Origin: Orrella marina
GTDB lineage: Bacteria > Pseudomonadota > Gammaproteobacteria > Burkholderiales > Burkholderiaceae_B
DNA length: 64,000 nt
Direction: 5' to 3'
NCBI RefSeq assembly: GCF_003058465.1
Contig: NZ_CP028901.1
Location: forward strand, 4,163,195-4,227,194
Shown: positions 54,565 through 63,846 of the stretch, one piece after another
Layout: each line of letters opens with the position of its first letter
Position numbering within the stretch: position 1 is the stretch's first letter
Translations under genes and position numbers: made by a program
The notes under the pieces: model-generated
Told to the model about the DNA's origin: nothing
The model's input: only the letters and a program-made list of their open reading frames with translations
Databases searched by the model: none

Positions 54565-55428
54565 TTACACAGCCAAATCAAGCGGAAGGTCAGATATGTC
54601 TTTGAGGCGTTGACCATCCACCATAATCGCCAACATATCAGCTGCGTCATTGAGGCCCAGTGTTTGCAATGTCTCCTGCAACTCGTATAGGGCGAAATGG
54701 TAGACACAGTCAATGTCGCCAGTTCCCAAAGAAATCGAAGCAAGGCGGCTTGGGGTGGGTTCTGCTGTCACGACAACTGTGTGAGGTAAGCGGCCCTTTC
54801 GATTGCGAACAAGGTTCAGTGCCTCCGATCTCGCGTTCTGAGCACGATCACTCCGGATGGTCCACTTACAGGAGATACTGGCATGTAGCAGGGGAAGGCC
54901 GCCATTGGCCTTTCGTAAATTGGCGTGCTTGGCCACTTGATCATCAACAAAAAGAGCAGGCTGATTGATCGACTCATCACTCTCGGTCTCTCGGACGACC
55001 ACAATATCGGGTGTGATTGTGTAGTCGCTGCCAAGAGCAGCTGCGAGTTCGGCGTCTGCTTTTGCAGCGCGATCAAGTGCTACAAGATGAGCGTACTGTT
55101 GGTAGCGTGCGATCTCCAGTCGATTCCTTCCAGAAACCTGATGTACATCCCAGGTGCCTGGTCGCAAGTGTCCAAGCTGAAGAAATGTCTCTCGCACAAA
55201 CTCAGCGCAGATCCCTTCAAACTGATTGCCAGATGTCTGCCCAGCAATCCGTTCGCCAATTGTTTCTGCCTTGAGCAGGTCTGCTATACCTTTTGCGATC
55301 GCTTTGCTTGAAGTGTTGCTGCTGTCTGCATTACTGACAACACCGGCACTGTTGATAGTCAGCGTCGATTTGAGCAACGCGGCATGAAATGCCTTTCTTG
55401 CTTCAGTGAAGATCACTTTGCCTTTCAT
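54565..55428 (-). CDS. Type II restriction endonuclease, NgoMIV family
   Basis: 287 aa against about 286 for NgoMIV. All active-site residues of NgoMIV appear one place later: Glu71, Asp141 (in TPDIVVV), Ser186-Cys187-Lys188 (in SISCKWT) and Glu202. The DNA-reading Arg192, Asp194 and Arg195 (in IRSDRAQ) also match, so cutting within GCCGGC is predicted. The ATG overlaps the methyltransferase stop, the pair being one transcript with its own terminator. The gene is intact, in contrast to its partner methyltransferase, which is frameshifted as read. A live enzyme without its methyltransferase would be toxic, so one of these two readings is probably incomplete. Confidence 0.88.
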   Translation of the reverse strand: MKGKVIFTEARKAFHAALLKSTLTINSAGVVSNADSSNTSSKAIAKGIADLLKAETIGERIAGQTSGNQFEGICAEFVRETFLQLGHLRPGTWDVHQVSGRNRLEIARYQQYAHLVALDRAAKADAELAAALGSDYTITPDIVVVRETESDESINQPALFVDDQVAKHANLRKANGGLPLLHASISCKWTIRSDRAQNARSEALNLVRNRKGRLPHTVVVTAEPTPSRLASISLGTGDIDCVYHFALYELQETLQTLGLNDAADMLAIMVDGQRLKDISDLPLDLAV

Positions 55429-56389
55429 CACGCCACCCTAAATGATCGTCTGACGGACAGTGCAGCATTGATTTGCCTTGCTACTGCCGCAGCAACTGGC
55501 GGAGGAAAAGCATTTCCGATTTGACGATACATGGCGGTCTTGCGACCGAAAAATTCCCAATGATCTGGGAACCCTTGAATACGTGCAGTCATGCGTGGGG
55601 TCAGCCGCGGCATTCCCACAAAATCTTCGGGTGGTGCCTCGTCCCAAAGACCCATGCCGTCGACACCTAAAACTGCCCACGCTCGTTTTGCTCTGGTCGG
55701 TCCGAGGTCTGGCCCACCGTGTTTCTTTGAGCCTCCGACCAGAGTGGGGGCGATTGCGTTGGCTTGTTCTCTCCAACGATCAACTCCTTTCCAGCCATTC
55801 TCTGCCATTAGATCTTGCAAAAGTTGCCCGACAGTAAGTGGCGCAACCTGGCTGGGCTCAGGCCAAGAGAAACGATCTGCAAATTCATTGCGAATGCCAA
55901 CAAACACGACCCTTGGCCGAAGCTGCGAGACACCGAAATCGGAAGCGTTTAACAATCGCCAACCTGGCGTATAGCCCAATTGCACAAGTTGCTTTTCAAC
56001 TTTGTTGCGGTAGTCCTCGAAAACTGCATCCAGGAGTCCACGTACATTCTCGAGCATTACCGCCTTGGGGCGACACTCATCCACCAGGCGGATGGCTTCC
56101 GGGAACAAATCACGCTCATCATCCGCGCCCAGCTGTTTGCCAGCCTTAGAAAAAGGGGGCAGGGGACTCCACCCGCAACAAGGTCAATCCCTTTGTACGA
56201 AGCGCCACTGAATGCTCGAAGATCCCCTTCAACGACATTCCAACTCGGACGATTGAGTCTCAGGGTTGAACATGCTGCTGGTTCGAGCTCCACGAGCGCA
56301 GCGTGGTTAAATCCCGCCATCTCAAGCCCGAGTGCTTGTCCACCGGCACCGGCACACACTTCCAGAGATGAGAGTTGACCACCATGCAT
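55428..56389 (-). pseudogene. C5-cytosine methyltransferase partner of the NgoMIV-like enzyme, frameshift in the PC loop
   Basis: Two frames make one enzyme of about 320 aa. The first (from ATG 56389) has motif I SLEVCAGAGGQALGLEMAGF and motif IV GGVPCP. The second has motif VI MLENVRGLL, motif VIII QLRPRVVFVGIR and motif X YRQIGNAFPPPVAAAVAR. The break is directly after the catalytic Cys, at C5T5 on the minus strand (G5 at 56155-56159). One more C restores PCPPFSKAG. Read as it stands the enzyme is dead; restored, it would protect GCCGGC. The run could also be a slippage (phase-variation) site, or just a sequencing error. Confidence 0.8.
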
Positions 56390-56745
56390 AAAGAGTCCTT
56401 GACGATGCCGGGTCGAAGCGAGCAGTATGATCTAAAAAATTGACCCGAACATTTCAGCGCCGATCAAGCGCAAAAACCGCCTGGAAGGCGGTTATCCACA
56501 AATTGTTCGCTGCCCTGACGTTATCCACAGCTCGTTGCTATAGGTCTGGCAGTGTCAGGCTAGTATAGCGCAGGGTGTTTAGCAGAGCGATCGTCCTTTG
56601 TGACAAATCAGGTAATACCATTAGGCACAATATGCTGATATCGCATCGAATACGACCACTCAAACAAGGGTAATCAACTCTTCAAATTCGCTGCGAGCCG
56701 TCCAGCCCGTACTTTTAAGTTATAAGGCTTTGATTGGAGTATGAC
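56390..56745. other. Divergent intergenic region of the R-M and DUF262 units
   Basis: 356 bases between the leftward methyltransferase and the rightward DUF262 gene. It includes a minus-strand terminator (56472-56493) and an AT-rich stretch before 56746. No gene seen. Confidence 0.5.
56472..56493 (-). terminator. Minus-strand terminator upstream of the R-M unit
   Basis: Arms AACCGCCT (56475-56482) and AGGCGGTT (56486-56493), loop of 3, then five U on the minus strand. It insulates the methyltransferase from leftward transcripts coming from upstream. Confidence 0.75.
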
Positions 56746-57661
56746 ATGACTCAGAAGAGCAATGAATTGGCTGATGCTGTAGAAGCCCAAATTGTGAACT
56801 TGCAGAAGATTACAGATTATGAAATTCGAGAGTGGCCGATTGAAGTGCTAGTTGAAAAATTTACGAATGGTAGAGAAACCGATACTTCAGAAATATTTAT
56901 TCCAGACTATCAAAGAGAGATGGTTTGGAGTCCCAAGCAGCAGTCACGTTTCATCGAATCTATTTTAATTAGACTTCCCGTTCCTTTTATATTTGCCGCC
57001 GATGTCGGATCTGGTGACCGAGCTGGTAATTTAGAAATAATTGACGGAACGCAGCGTTTACGAACTTTGGATAATTTTATTTCCAACAAACTTAAATTAC
57101 AAGATTTGGAAAGGCTTACTTCGGCAAACGGAATGGTTTTTTTAGATTTCTCTAAGCCGCGACAGCTTCGATTTAAAAGATCGACAATACGAGTTATCGA
57201 GTTAAGTGAAAGTGCAGACGAGCAAGCGCGTCGTGAAATGTTTGATCGTTTGAATTCAGGCGGCTCAATACTCACAACAATGGAAATGCGCCGTGGAGTA
57301 GAGAACGGACCATTTATGGATATGCTAACTAACTTGGCTTCTTCTGAGATATTTAGAGAAATGGTTCCGTTAAGTGATCGTAACTCAAAGCGCAAAGAGT
57401 ACGAAGAGCTTGCTCTTAGATATTTTGCATATGCTCACAATTATATTAATTACAAAAAAAGTGTAGCAAACTTTTTAACTGATTTTCTAAAAGAAAAGAA
57501 TAATAATGTAACAAGAGACGAACTTGAAGAAATGAAAAGTGAATTTTTAAGAACTTTATGTTTTATAAAAAAACACTTTCCAAATGGATTTAAGCGCGAG
57601 GGTTAAGGTGGACCCTGTTGTCAAGACAGAATCTGTTGCGGTTTAAGCTAAGTCCATTTCT

Positions 57662-58616
57662 TCAACCGCAGCGGTACAGCGCTGCCCTGTTTGCTCCCGG
57701 GGTGTATCCCCGTGGAGCGTAGCGAAACGGGGGATTCACCCTCGTGTCTCTGAAGTGATCCGGGATGCTCGCGCCACCGCCTTCGCAGGTGGCATAGACC
57801 TCATCGGGCTTTTTGTAGCCCAGCCCTTGATGGGGTCGTTCAGTGTTGTAAAACGCAAAGTACTCGGCCAGACCTACGGTCAGCTCGGCCATGCTGCTGT
57901 AGCCCCTGAGGTACAGGTCTTCGTACTTCACGTTGCGCCAGAGCCGTTCCACGAAGATGTTATCCAGTGCACGGCCACGACCATCCATACTGATCCGTAT
58001 CTCTTCACGCTTCAGAATGTCGGTGAATGTCGTGCTCGTGAACTGGGAGCCCTGGTCACTGTTGAAGATCTCAGGCTTGCCGTGAGTTGCCAGGGCATCT
58101 TCCAGGCAGTCAACGCAGAATGCAGAGTCCATGCTGTTACTGATGCGCCAGGAGAGCACTTTGCGTGAGTACCAGTCGATGATGGCCACCAGATAGGCGA
58201 ACCCTCGTGCCAGACGAACGTACGTGATGTCCGTGCTCCACACCTGGTTCGGCCTGACGACCTGCAAACCACGCAAGAGGTATGGGTAGATCCTGTTCTG
58301 CGGGTGCTTCCTGCTAGTGTTTGGCCCGGGAGCCATCCCAGCCAGCCCATGCTCGCCATCAGGCGCTGTACCGCTTGCGGTTGACCGTCAGACCACGATC
58401 TTTCAGACAGCGCACCATGCGGCGGCTGCCATAAAAGGGACGCTGCGTGTACGCCTGATCAATCAGGTGGCACACTTGCAAATCATCGCCACTCGCGGGT
58501 TTGAGGCTCTGGTGGCTGTACCAGGTCGCACGGGAAACACCCGCCAGCGCACATTGCCTGACCAGCGAGAGACTATTCGACGGATCAATCCAGCCCATTC
58601 TCGTCTCCAGGCTCAT
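57662..58616 (-). pseudogene. IS3 transposase orfB, two frameshifts
   Basis: The DDE core is complete in parts: first Asp in STDITYVRLARGFAYL, second in EIFNSDQGSQFTS, Glu in DNIFVERLWRNVKYE. The N-terminal part (from 58616) and this core are in different frames, joined only by two single-base changes around 58325-58375 (segments VQRLMASMG and LAGMAPGPNTSRK lie between). As read it is dead; restored, about 310 aa. Confidence 0.85.
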
Positions 58617-58899
58617 AGTCCGGACTTTTTTTTAAGCCAATCCAGCTCCATCTTGAGCCGACCAATCTCGCCATACAAGGCGTCCTCCTTGGCGTGCTCG
58701 ACTGGCTTGGGGCCACGCTTGTTGGCAAAGACGCTGCTGCATTGTCCAGGAACTCCTTTTTCCACTGCCGAACCATCATCGGATGCACCTCAAACTTCTG
58801 TGCGATCTCGTTGATCGTCATCTCGTTGCGTACGGCTTCCAATGCCACTTTGGCTTTGAAGTCGGCACTGTGAACCTTGCGTTTCTTACCTTCCGTCAT
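58613..58899 (-). pseudogene. IS3 transposase orfA, one frameshift
   Basis: About 95 aa when restored. It starts MTEGKKRKVHSADFKAKVAL with the IS3 helix-turn-helix (NEIAQKFEVHPMMVRQWKKE). After Asn-Ala-Ala the frame changes; the proper continuation ANKRGPKPVEHAKEDALYG lies in another frame, so one base is missing near 58733. The A8 run (minus) near the end is the usual slip site for making the orfAB fusion. Confidence 0.8.
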
Positions 58900-59274
58900 G
58901 CTATTGCCCTCCAGGGACATTAGCTTAAACCGGTGTCTGAAAACTGGGGTCCACTTTAGGTTTCAGAACAGTTCCTCGTATTCGATTTGAATCGATAGCC
59001 GTTGGTGCAACATTGGCTCTTCGTGAAAATTCTAGCCTTCAGCCTAGTGATGTTACTACATGGCTTGATAGTTCCGAATTTATAAAGCACACCCGGTCTG
59101 ATGCAAGTAATTCAAGACCAAAACTTATAAACCGTATTAATTTTGTTCGAAACAATTTATTGGGAAAATCATTTGAACCAGATCCTCTTACTGAATTGGT
59201 GGAGACGAGTGCAAATGCGGATGCAGAGGATTCGCTAGATTCAGAGATTGAATAATAACGGTAGGAGTGCTGAA

Positions 59275-60000
59275 ATGATGCGATGCCTGCCGTTAACAAA
59301 AAGTCTCTTGAGAGAAAGGGCTGATGAACTAGTTGTTTACTTGCGCTTCTTGAAGATTGCGCTTGAGCGCGATGCTGCTATTGTTGCAAAAAAAGGCCAG
59401 ATTATGCGGCCTTTAGATAAGACATTAACTCATATGTTGAAGGCTAATGTATCTCTTTTGCTTTACAGTGCAATGGAAGCATACACTGTTCAAATGCTTG
59501 ACGAAATTCATAAGGAAATTGAACAGAATTGCTCTGGAACAGATCAGCTAAATGCTCACGTTGTTCTGCTAATTGCAAATCATTTTCGGTCGAAAAGTTT
59601 AAAACTTGACAGCAATGTAAATATATCGCCTCTTCAGAATTTTTTATTTAAAAATTGGGTTGATGATTGGCAGGATAGAAGCAAAGAGAAAAAAGGAAGG
59701 AAGGATTGTCTGGCAGCGTTGATGGAATGGCTATTTTTGAAAGATTGAAAAAGTTTGGTATTTTCTCAGATAAAACCAACAAACTCCCTCTCATTTAACT
59801 CATCAAAAATGCAAGATACTAAAAATCGACGTAACGAGCTTGCGCATGGAGAAAAAAGTTTTGTGGATCTTGGGCAAAAACTAGCTTTTGAGGAGATTGT
59901 CAGTGATTCGATAGCAATTTTTCGTACATTAAGGCGAATTGCGTGTGAAGTCGATTGCTTTTTGTGTGAGAAGCGCTACTTGTATTTAGCTACATTATGA
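59275..60000 (+). pseudogene. HEPN-like protein (MAE_28990 type), frame changes in the middle
   Basis: The first frame (59275-59748) is helical with LRERADELVVYLRFLKIALE and LLYSAMEAYTVQMLDEIHKE. The second (to 60000) has the HEPN RNase motif Arg-Asn-Glu-Leu-Ala-His in KNRRNELAHGEKSFVDLG. Between them the correct frame (GMAIFERLKKFGIFSDKT) is offset, so two single-base changes near 59720-59800 separate the halves. Restored, about 242 aa. GTAGGAG precedes the ATG, and the start lies 20 bases after the DUF262 stop, so the two are a gene pair; such DUF262/HEPN pairs are typical of phage defence. AT-rich. Confidence 0.75.
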
Positions 60001-61048
60001 GTGATTGAGTCAAAGAATGATCTGCCGATAGCCTCACCTAACTTTGGCGGAACTGCATTTCCTATGAGTCTTGCTAGCGTCTTAATTGAAACAGATTGTC
60101 CTCTTTAATAAAACGATAATTACTAGGAAAAGATTGAAAAATCGCGGCTTCCTCAAGGAAATTCCACGATCTTGTTCAGGATGGCCAAAACGTCCATTTC
60201 CGTAGCCGTTGCATAAGGTGGTCATGGTCGGTGCAGGTTTGTCCCACTCCATTCTTCCATATACCCCGGTGATCGCTTTCCACTTTCCTTCTTATGACAT
60301 TCAGCTACTAGTTCGGCTGGCCAATCTCTCCATGTTCCACCTGGTCGAGATGCTCGTATTCTTTTCTTGTTCAATGAAGATAAAGTGGATGCTACATGCA
60401 AAGGATCTTTATCGCACTGTTGTCCATCATCCAAGAAAGGAAGGTGACTTATTGAGTCGCGCACAGAAATCCAGTTTTTCGAGCCGAAGTGTGTAGGTTT
60501 TGGTAATTGAGCTGGCCCGATTCTGGATGCCATCAATACAAGTCTCTTGCGATGTTGAGGAGCTCCGTAGTCGGCCACATTTAATACTCCGTACGAAATA
60601 TTATATTCTTCTTCTGTTAATGTTTGTAAAAATTTTTTAAATGGCCTTGCTGTTAATAGTCGAGGAACATTCTCCATTGTTACAAGATCAGGCTTGGTTT
60701 CTTTAACAAGGCGCGCAAACTGAAGAAGAAGCGCCCATTTCGTCTCATCTACCTTAGCTGTATTGGCATAACTGGAAAATGGTTGACATGGGGCGCAGCC
60801 GGCTAATAGCTTAATAACCCGGGAGACCAAAGTTCAAGTAACTCTGGCCCCTGAACTATCGACACATCTTTATTGAAAAACTTAGCACCATAGTTGTTTG
60901 CAAGAAAAGGGTATTCGCAAGCGGCATCTAAGTCAAAGCCTCCCACAACATTTATACCCTTATTTACTAAGCCGTATGACAGGCCTCCCACACCACAAAA
61001 AAGATCAATTGCTTCAATTGTGTGATTCAAATATAAAGGCTGAGCCAT
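59976..61048 (-). pseudogene. Second C5-cytosine methyltransferase, several frameshifts
   Basis: About 358 aa when joined. Motif I is AIDLFCGVGGLSYGLVNKG; motif IV is AGCAPCQPFSSYANT; motif VI is VTMENVPRLL; motif VIII is QHRKRLVLMAS; motif X is LIGNAVPPKLGEAIG. The first break is at a G3 run (60808-60812, minus GGG), where one G rejoins WSPG to VIKLLAG. Three or more further single-base changes lie in the last third. It converges with the HEPN gene, the ends overlapping by 25 bases. It lacks an endonuclease partner, so it may be an orphan or the partner of the DUF262 unit. AT-rich, unlike the R-M pair to its left. Confidence 0.75.
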
Positions 61049-61389
61049 TATTTTCAATAATTAAAATAGTCCTTCAAGCATGGACTGAATGAGTCAAAAA
61101 ATTTACTAAAAATATTTTTCCTTGGACGAAAATCTGAAGTCCAAAATTTAAAAAATGAGTATGCTATGGGCTGCGTCTTTTATACATATATTTTTCTTTA
61201 TTTTAAATCCGATCTTCGCTTTTTTTATATTCATTAGTATTCTGTGCGAGTCATTAGTAGTTCGTTCTCTTTGTATCAAACTATAATTTATGATTCGTAA
61301 GTGTAGACATACTATTTTTGATAGTAAGTAAGCCTGAATTTTAAGGCTACATCACAGTGACTAGGTGTAATTCAATTGAGACATTCTGA
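61049..61389. other. AT-rich non-coding stretch
   Basis: 341 bases, markedly AT-rich with runs such as tatacatatatttttc. No frame of interest. It likely holds the promoter of the second methyltransferase on the left and the target of the IS5 element on the right. Confidence 0.5.
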
Positions 61390-62602
61390 GGATCCTCTGA
61401 ACAACGAAGGTTTTTGAACGTGAGTGACGAGAATATGTGCTGGCCACTAATAATTCCTTTCATTTTTGATCAAAATGACCGAATTCTTGCCCATATTGAG
61501 CAATTCTTCACCCCAGGCGGCGTGGTTCGCCCATTTTGGGCACACCTATCCTGTTCATCTTCATCAATTGGCCTCTCGCCATCCAGAGATTGCCCAAGGC
61601 AAACAACGTGAGCACCTGCGCCGTGTTCTTCACCAGTCCGCGGTATCTCACTTTGGTGTAACCAAACTGACGCTTGATCACGCGAAACGGATGCTCGACT
61701 CTGGCGCGAACCGACGATTTCAAAAACTCGAGTCGATCCACAATCTTGCGCAGGCGCTTGTCCTGAATCGTGTTCTTCTGACTCGGTTTCATCGCCACAT
61801 GCCACTGAACGTCCAGATCCTTGAGTTCGTCTCGTTTCTCAACACCGGTATAGCCCGCATCGCCAAACACGTCTTGCTCCTCACCGTGCAGCAACGCATG
61901 GGTCTGCGTGATGTCGTGCTCATTGGCAGACGTTGTGGTGACCGTGTGAACCAGGCCGAGTCCGCATCCACACCGATATGCGCCTTCATGCCAAAGTGCC
62001 ATTGTTGCCTTTCTTCGTCTGATGCATTTCCGGGTCACGCTTGCGCGACTTGTTTTTGGTCGAACCCGGTGCACTGATGATGGTGGCGTCCACAATCGTG
62101 CCTTCCTTGAGCAACAAGCCTTTCTCTCTCAGAGCCCATTGACCTCAGCCAGAATACGGGGAGCCAGTTGGTGCTTCTCGAGCAACCGACGGAAGTTCAA
62201 GATCGTGGTCTCATCAGGCAGACTGCCGTGGCTAAGCGACAACCCTGCAAACTGGCGCAGGGAATAACTGTCGTAGAGCGACTCTTCCATGGCTTGGATC
62301 GCTCAGACCGAACCACTGCTGCATGAAGTGAATGCGCAGCATGGTGTCCAGACGTACGGCGGACGTCCATTCTTACCCTTGGGTACACCGGCTCGATCAA
62401 CGCAAACAAGCGCTCCCAGGGGATGACCTTTTCCATCTCGGCGAGAAACTTCTCGCGACGTGTCTGCTTGCGCTTGGCGCCGTACTCCAGATCAGAAAAG
62501 GTCAGTTGGTCATGGCAAAAAGAAAGAAATGAGTGGCAACAGTAATAAGACAATCAGCTGGTTCGAGGGTTCTCTGAATCTTCGAACTTTTTCAGAGTTT
62601 CC
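61390..62602. mobile_element. IS5 family insertion sequence
   Basis: 1213 bases. The ends match inward over 12 of 16 bases (left ggatcctctgaacaac, right ggaaactctgaaaaag), and a 4-bp CTGA duplication flanks them (61386-61389 and 62603-62606). The transposase on the minus strand resembles IS5 subgroup members throughout. Confidence 0.82.
61508..62553 (-). pseudogene. IS5 transposase, several frameshifts
   Basis: The fragments in order are LTFSDLEYGAKRKQTRREKF, MLRIHFMQQ-type sequence, PDETTI-type sequence, [23 protein letters not shown] sequence, [52 protein letters not shown] and RARVEHPFRVIKRQFGYTKV (each in one of three frames; the middle ones are paraphrased, not quoted). All are IS5-like. 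At least four single-base changes separate them, so the copy is inactive as read. Confidence 0.8.
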
Positions 62603-62606
62603 CTGA

Positions 62607-62926
62607 CTCATACCAATATTGTCCATCAATACAAGAGCCGTGTTGCCCTTAGATATCAACCATAGATGGTAACTCAAATTGTCATAAACACATTAAGTAT
62701 AAGTTAAGTTTGATGAGTCACGCGAGCTTCCTGAGATTTCATCCGTACAGGGACGCCCCGCTTACGATCGCCTTGGAATGAACCACTCTCTGCAGTGCAA
62801 CTCCCTTACCAATACCGCTCTCTGGCGGTTTGCATCTTCCTATTCCAGACCGTCACTTTTCATCTTTCTTGATGTCGACGCCGAGCTGGGCGGCGCTGTC
62901 AGGCGGGTGGCCGCAGAAGCTGGGCT
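62607..62926. other. Non-coding stretch with a repressor-like C-terminal fragment
   Basis: No whole gene. On the minus strand about 62853-62905 reads AAQLGVDIKKDEK then stop, very like the last residues of the repressor (AAQMGVDLKVSDDG). This may be the tail of a former or displaced second repressor gene. Confidence 0.4.
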
Positions 62927-63428
62927 CTATCTTGCAAGCACCTTAGCCTTCTGTGCCTCAAACTCATTTTGAGTGATTAAGCCACGATCTTTGAGCTCTG
63001 AAGCTTGGAAATCTCGTCTGCCACAGACGCAAAGGCATGTGGTTTTTTGTGGGATTACCTGCACATCATTTGTAACGTCCGCATCTTTTCAATGTAAACG
63101 CTAACCGGTCTCTGGTTTTTGCACGCCCAGCAAACGCGAAAACCCACCCAAGAGCGTCCACCCGAGGAAGAGGTTCACCAGGAAAATTGATAGGCGATCA
63201 GGGTGCTTTCTAATCGCTGCTTCGATGGTCGGGAAAAAATAGAACCACAGTGAAGAGATCAACAGAACGGATGAAATAACAAGACTAAGTTCGGGCTACT
63301 GTTCGCAAAACCTACAAAAGGAAAAACGAACACCCAGCAACAACAATCAAAACAAAGAAACGGAGGATAGTTCCTTCGGATGTGTTGGTCTCTCCTGGCG
63401 TAGAGTGGGAATGAGTTTGTTTTGTCAT
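62927..63428 (-). pseudogene. Superinfection-immunity-type membrane protein with SHOCT tail, frameshifted
   Basis: Pieces in order, across three frames: MTKQTHSHSTPGETNTSEGT and a membrane span; LVISSVLLISSLWFYFFP; RLSIFLVNLFLGWTLLGW, the hallmark of superinfection-immunity proteins; then ELKDRGLITQNEFEAQKAKV, a short C-terminal SHOCT domain ending VLAR. Four or so single-base changes separate them. It is the gene next to the repressor (10 bases) and would be expressed in the lysogen. By family it would block DNA entry of related phages at the membrane. Confidence 0.65.
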
Positions 63429-63437
63429 CGCGAAGCT

Positions 63438-63825
63438 TTATCCATCATCGGAAACCTTCAAGTCAACTCCCATCTGAGCTGCGGCCAAGAGAATGGCGCC
63501 TTCTATCTGGGCCAGTTGCGTGCTTGAAAGTGCCCGTACCTTCTCCTGATTTACTGACTGAAACGGCCACTCGGTAGTTGTTCGCTTTGCTGGACCCGAG
63601 TCTTTGGCCCGACTCCCTTCGCAATCCATAGGGCTGCGTATCCAGTCTCGCGCTCCAATTCTCAGCCGCTTCCATGTTTCCAATGGAGTGGATGATTTTG
63701 GACCCTTTGCCGAGCCATTGGGCGACCGCAGACCTGGACACCCCAGCAACATCTGCTACCTGCTGGTCCGTCCTCCATCCTCTGGATGCCATTACTTCTT
63801 TTAGTCGTTCAGTAAGTGTGCTCAT
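63438..63825 (-). pseudogene. XRE-family phage repressor (CI-like), two frameshifts
   Basis: From the ATG at 63825 an HTH_XRE domain is clear: LTERLKEVMASRGWRTDQQV and VAGVSRSAVAQWLGKGSKII. One missing base in the AA pair at 63657-63658 (minus TT) rejoins ENLERETGYAALWIAKG, and another near 63565 rejoins FQSVNQEKVRALSSTQLAQI to the end KVSDDG. Restored, about 130 aa, a short repressor with no visible peptidase Ser/Lys part. It faces the cro-like gene across the operators. No clear ribosome binding site precedes the start. Confidence 0.75.
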
Positions 63826-63846
63826 CGTAAGCATAATTACACCGCA

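Larger units (their letters stand above)
57604..58958. mobile_element. IS3 family insertion sequence
   Basis: 1355 bases bounded by inverted repeats beginning TAAGGTGGACCC (left) and TAAAGTGGACCC (right, read inward), and a 3-bp target duplication GGT (57601-57603, 58959-58961). It holds frameshifted orfA and orfB on the minus strand. The TAA at its left end gives the stop that truncates the DUF262 frame. Confidence 0.9.
56746..59255 (+). pseudogene. DUF262 (GmrSD/ParB-like nuclease) protein split by an IS3 element
   Basis: The first 286 codons (56746-57603) and last 97 codons (58962-59255) join in frame to a 383-aa protein once the IS is removed. The N-terminal part shows FIPDYQREMVWSPKQQSRF and LEIIDGTQRLRTLDNF, the Asp-Gly-x-Gln-Arg site of DUF262 ParB-like ATP/GTP-using domains seen in GmrS, BrxU and SspE defence proteins. 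TTGGAG precedes the ATG. The IS ends at a 3-bp duplicated GGT, so this gene is recently broken. The part is AT-rich, unlike the GC-rich phage genes. Restriction of modified or foreign DNA is the usual role. Confidence 0.85.

Noticed and set aside
60209..60496. 95-codon plus-strand frame
   Set aside because: Antisense to the second methyltransferase, whose motifs are clear on the other strand.
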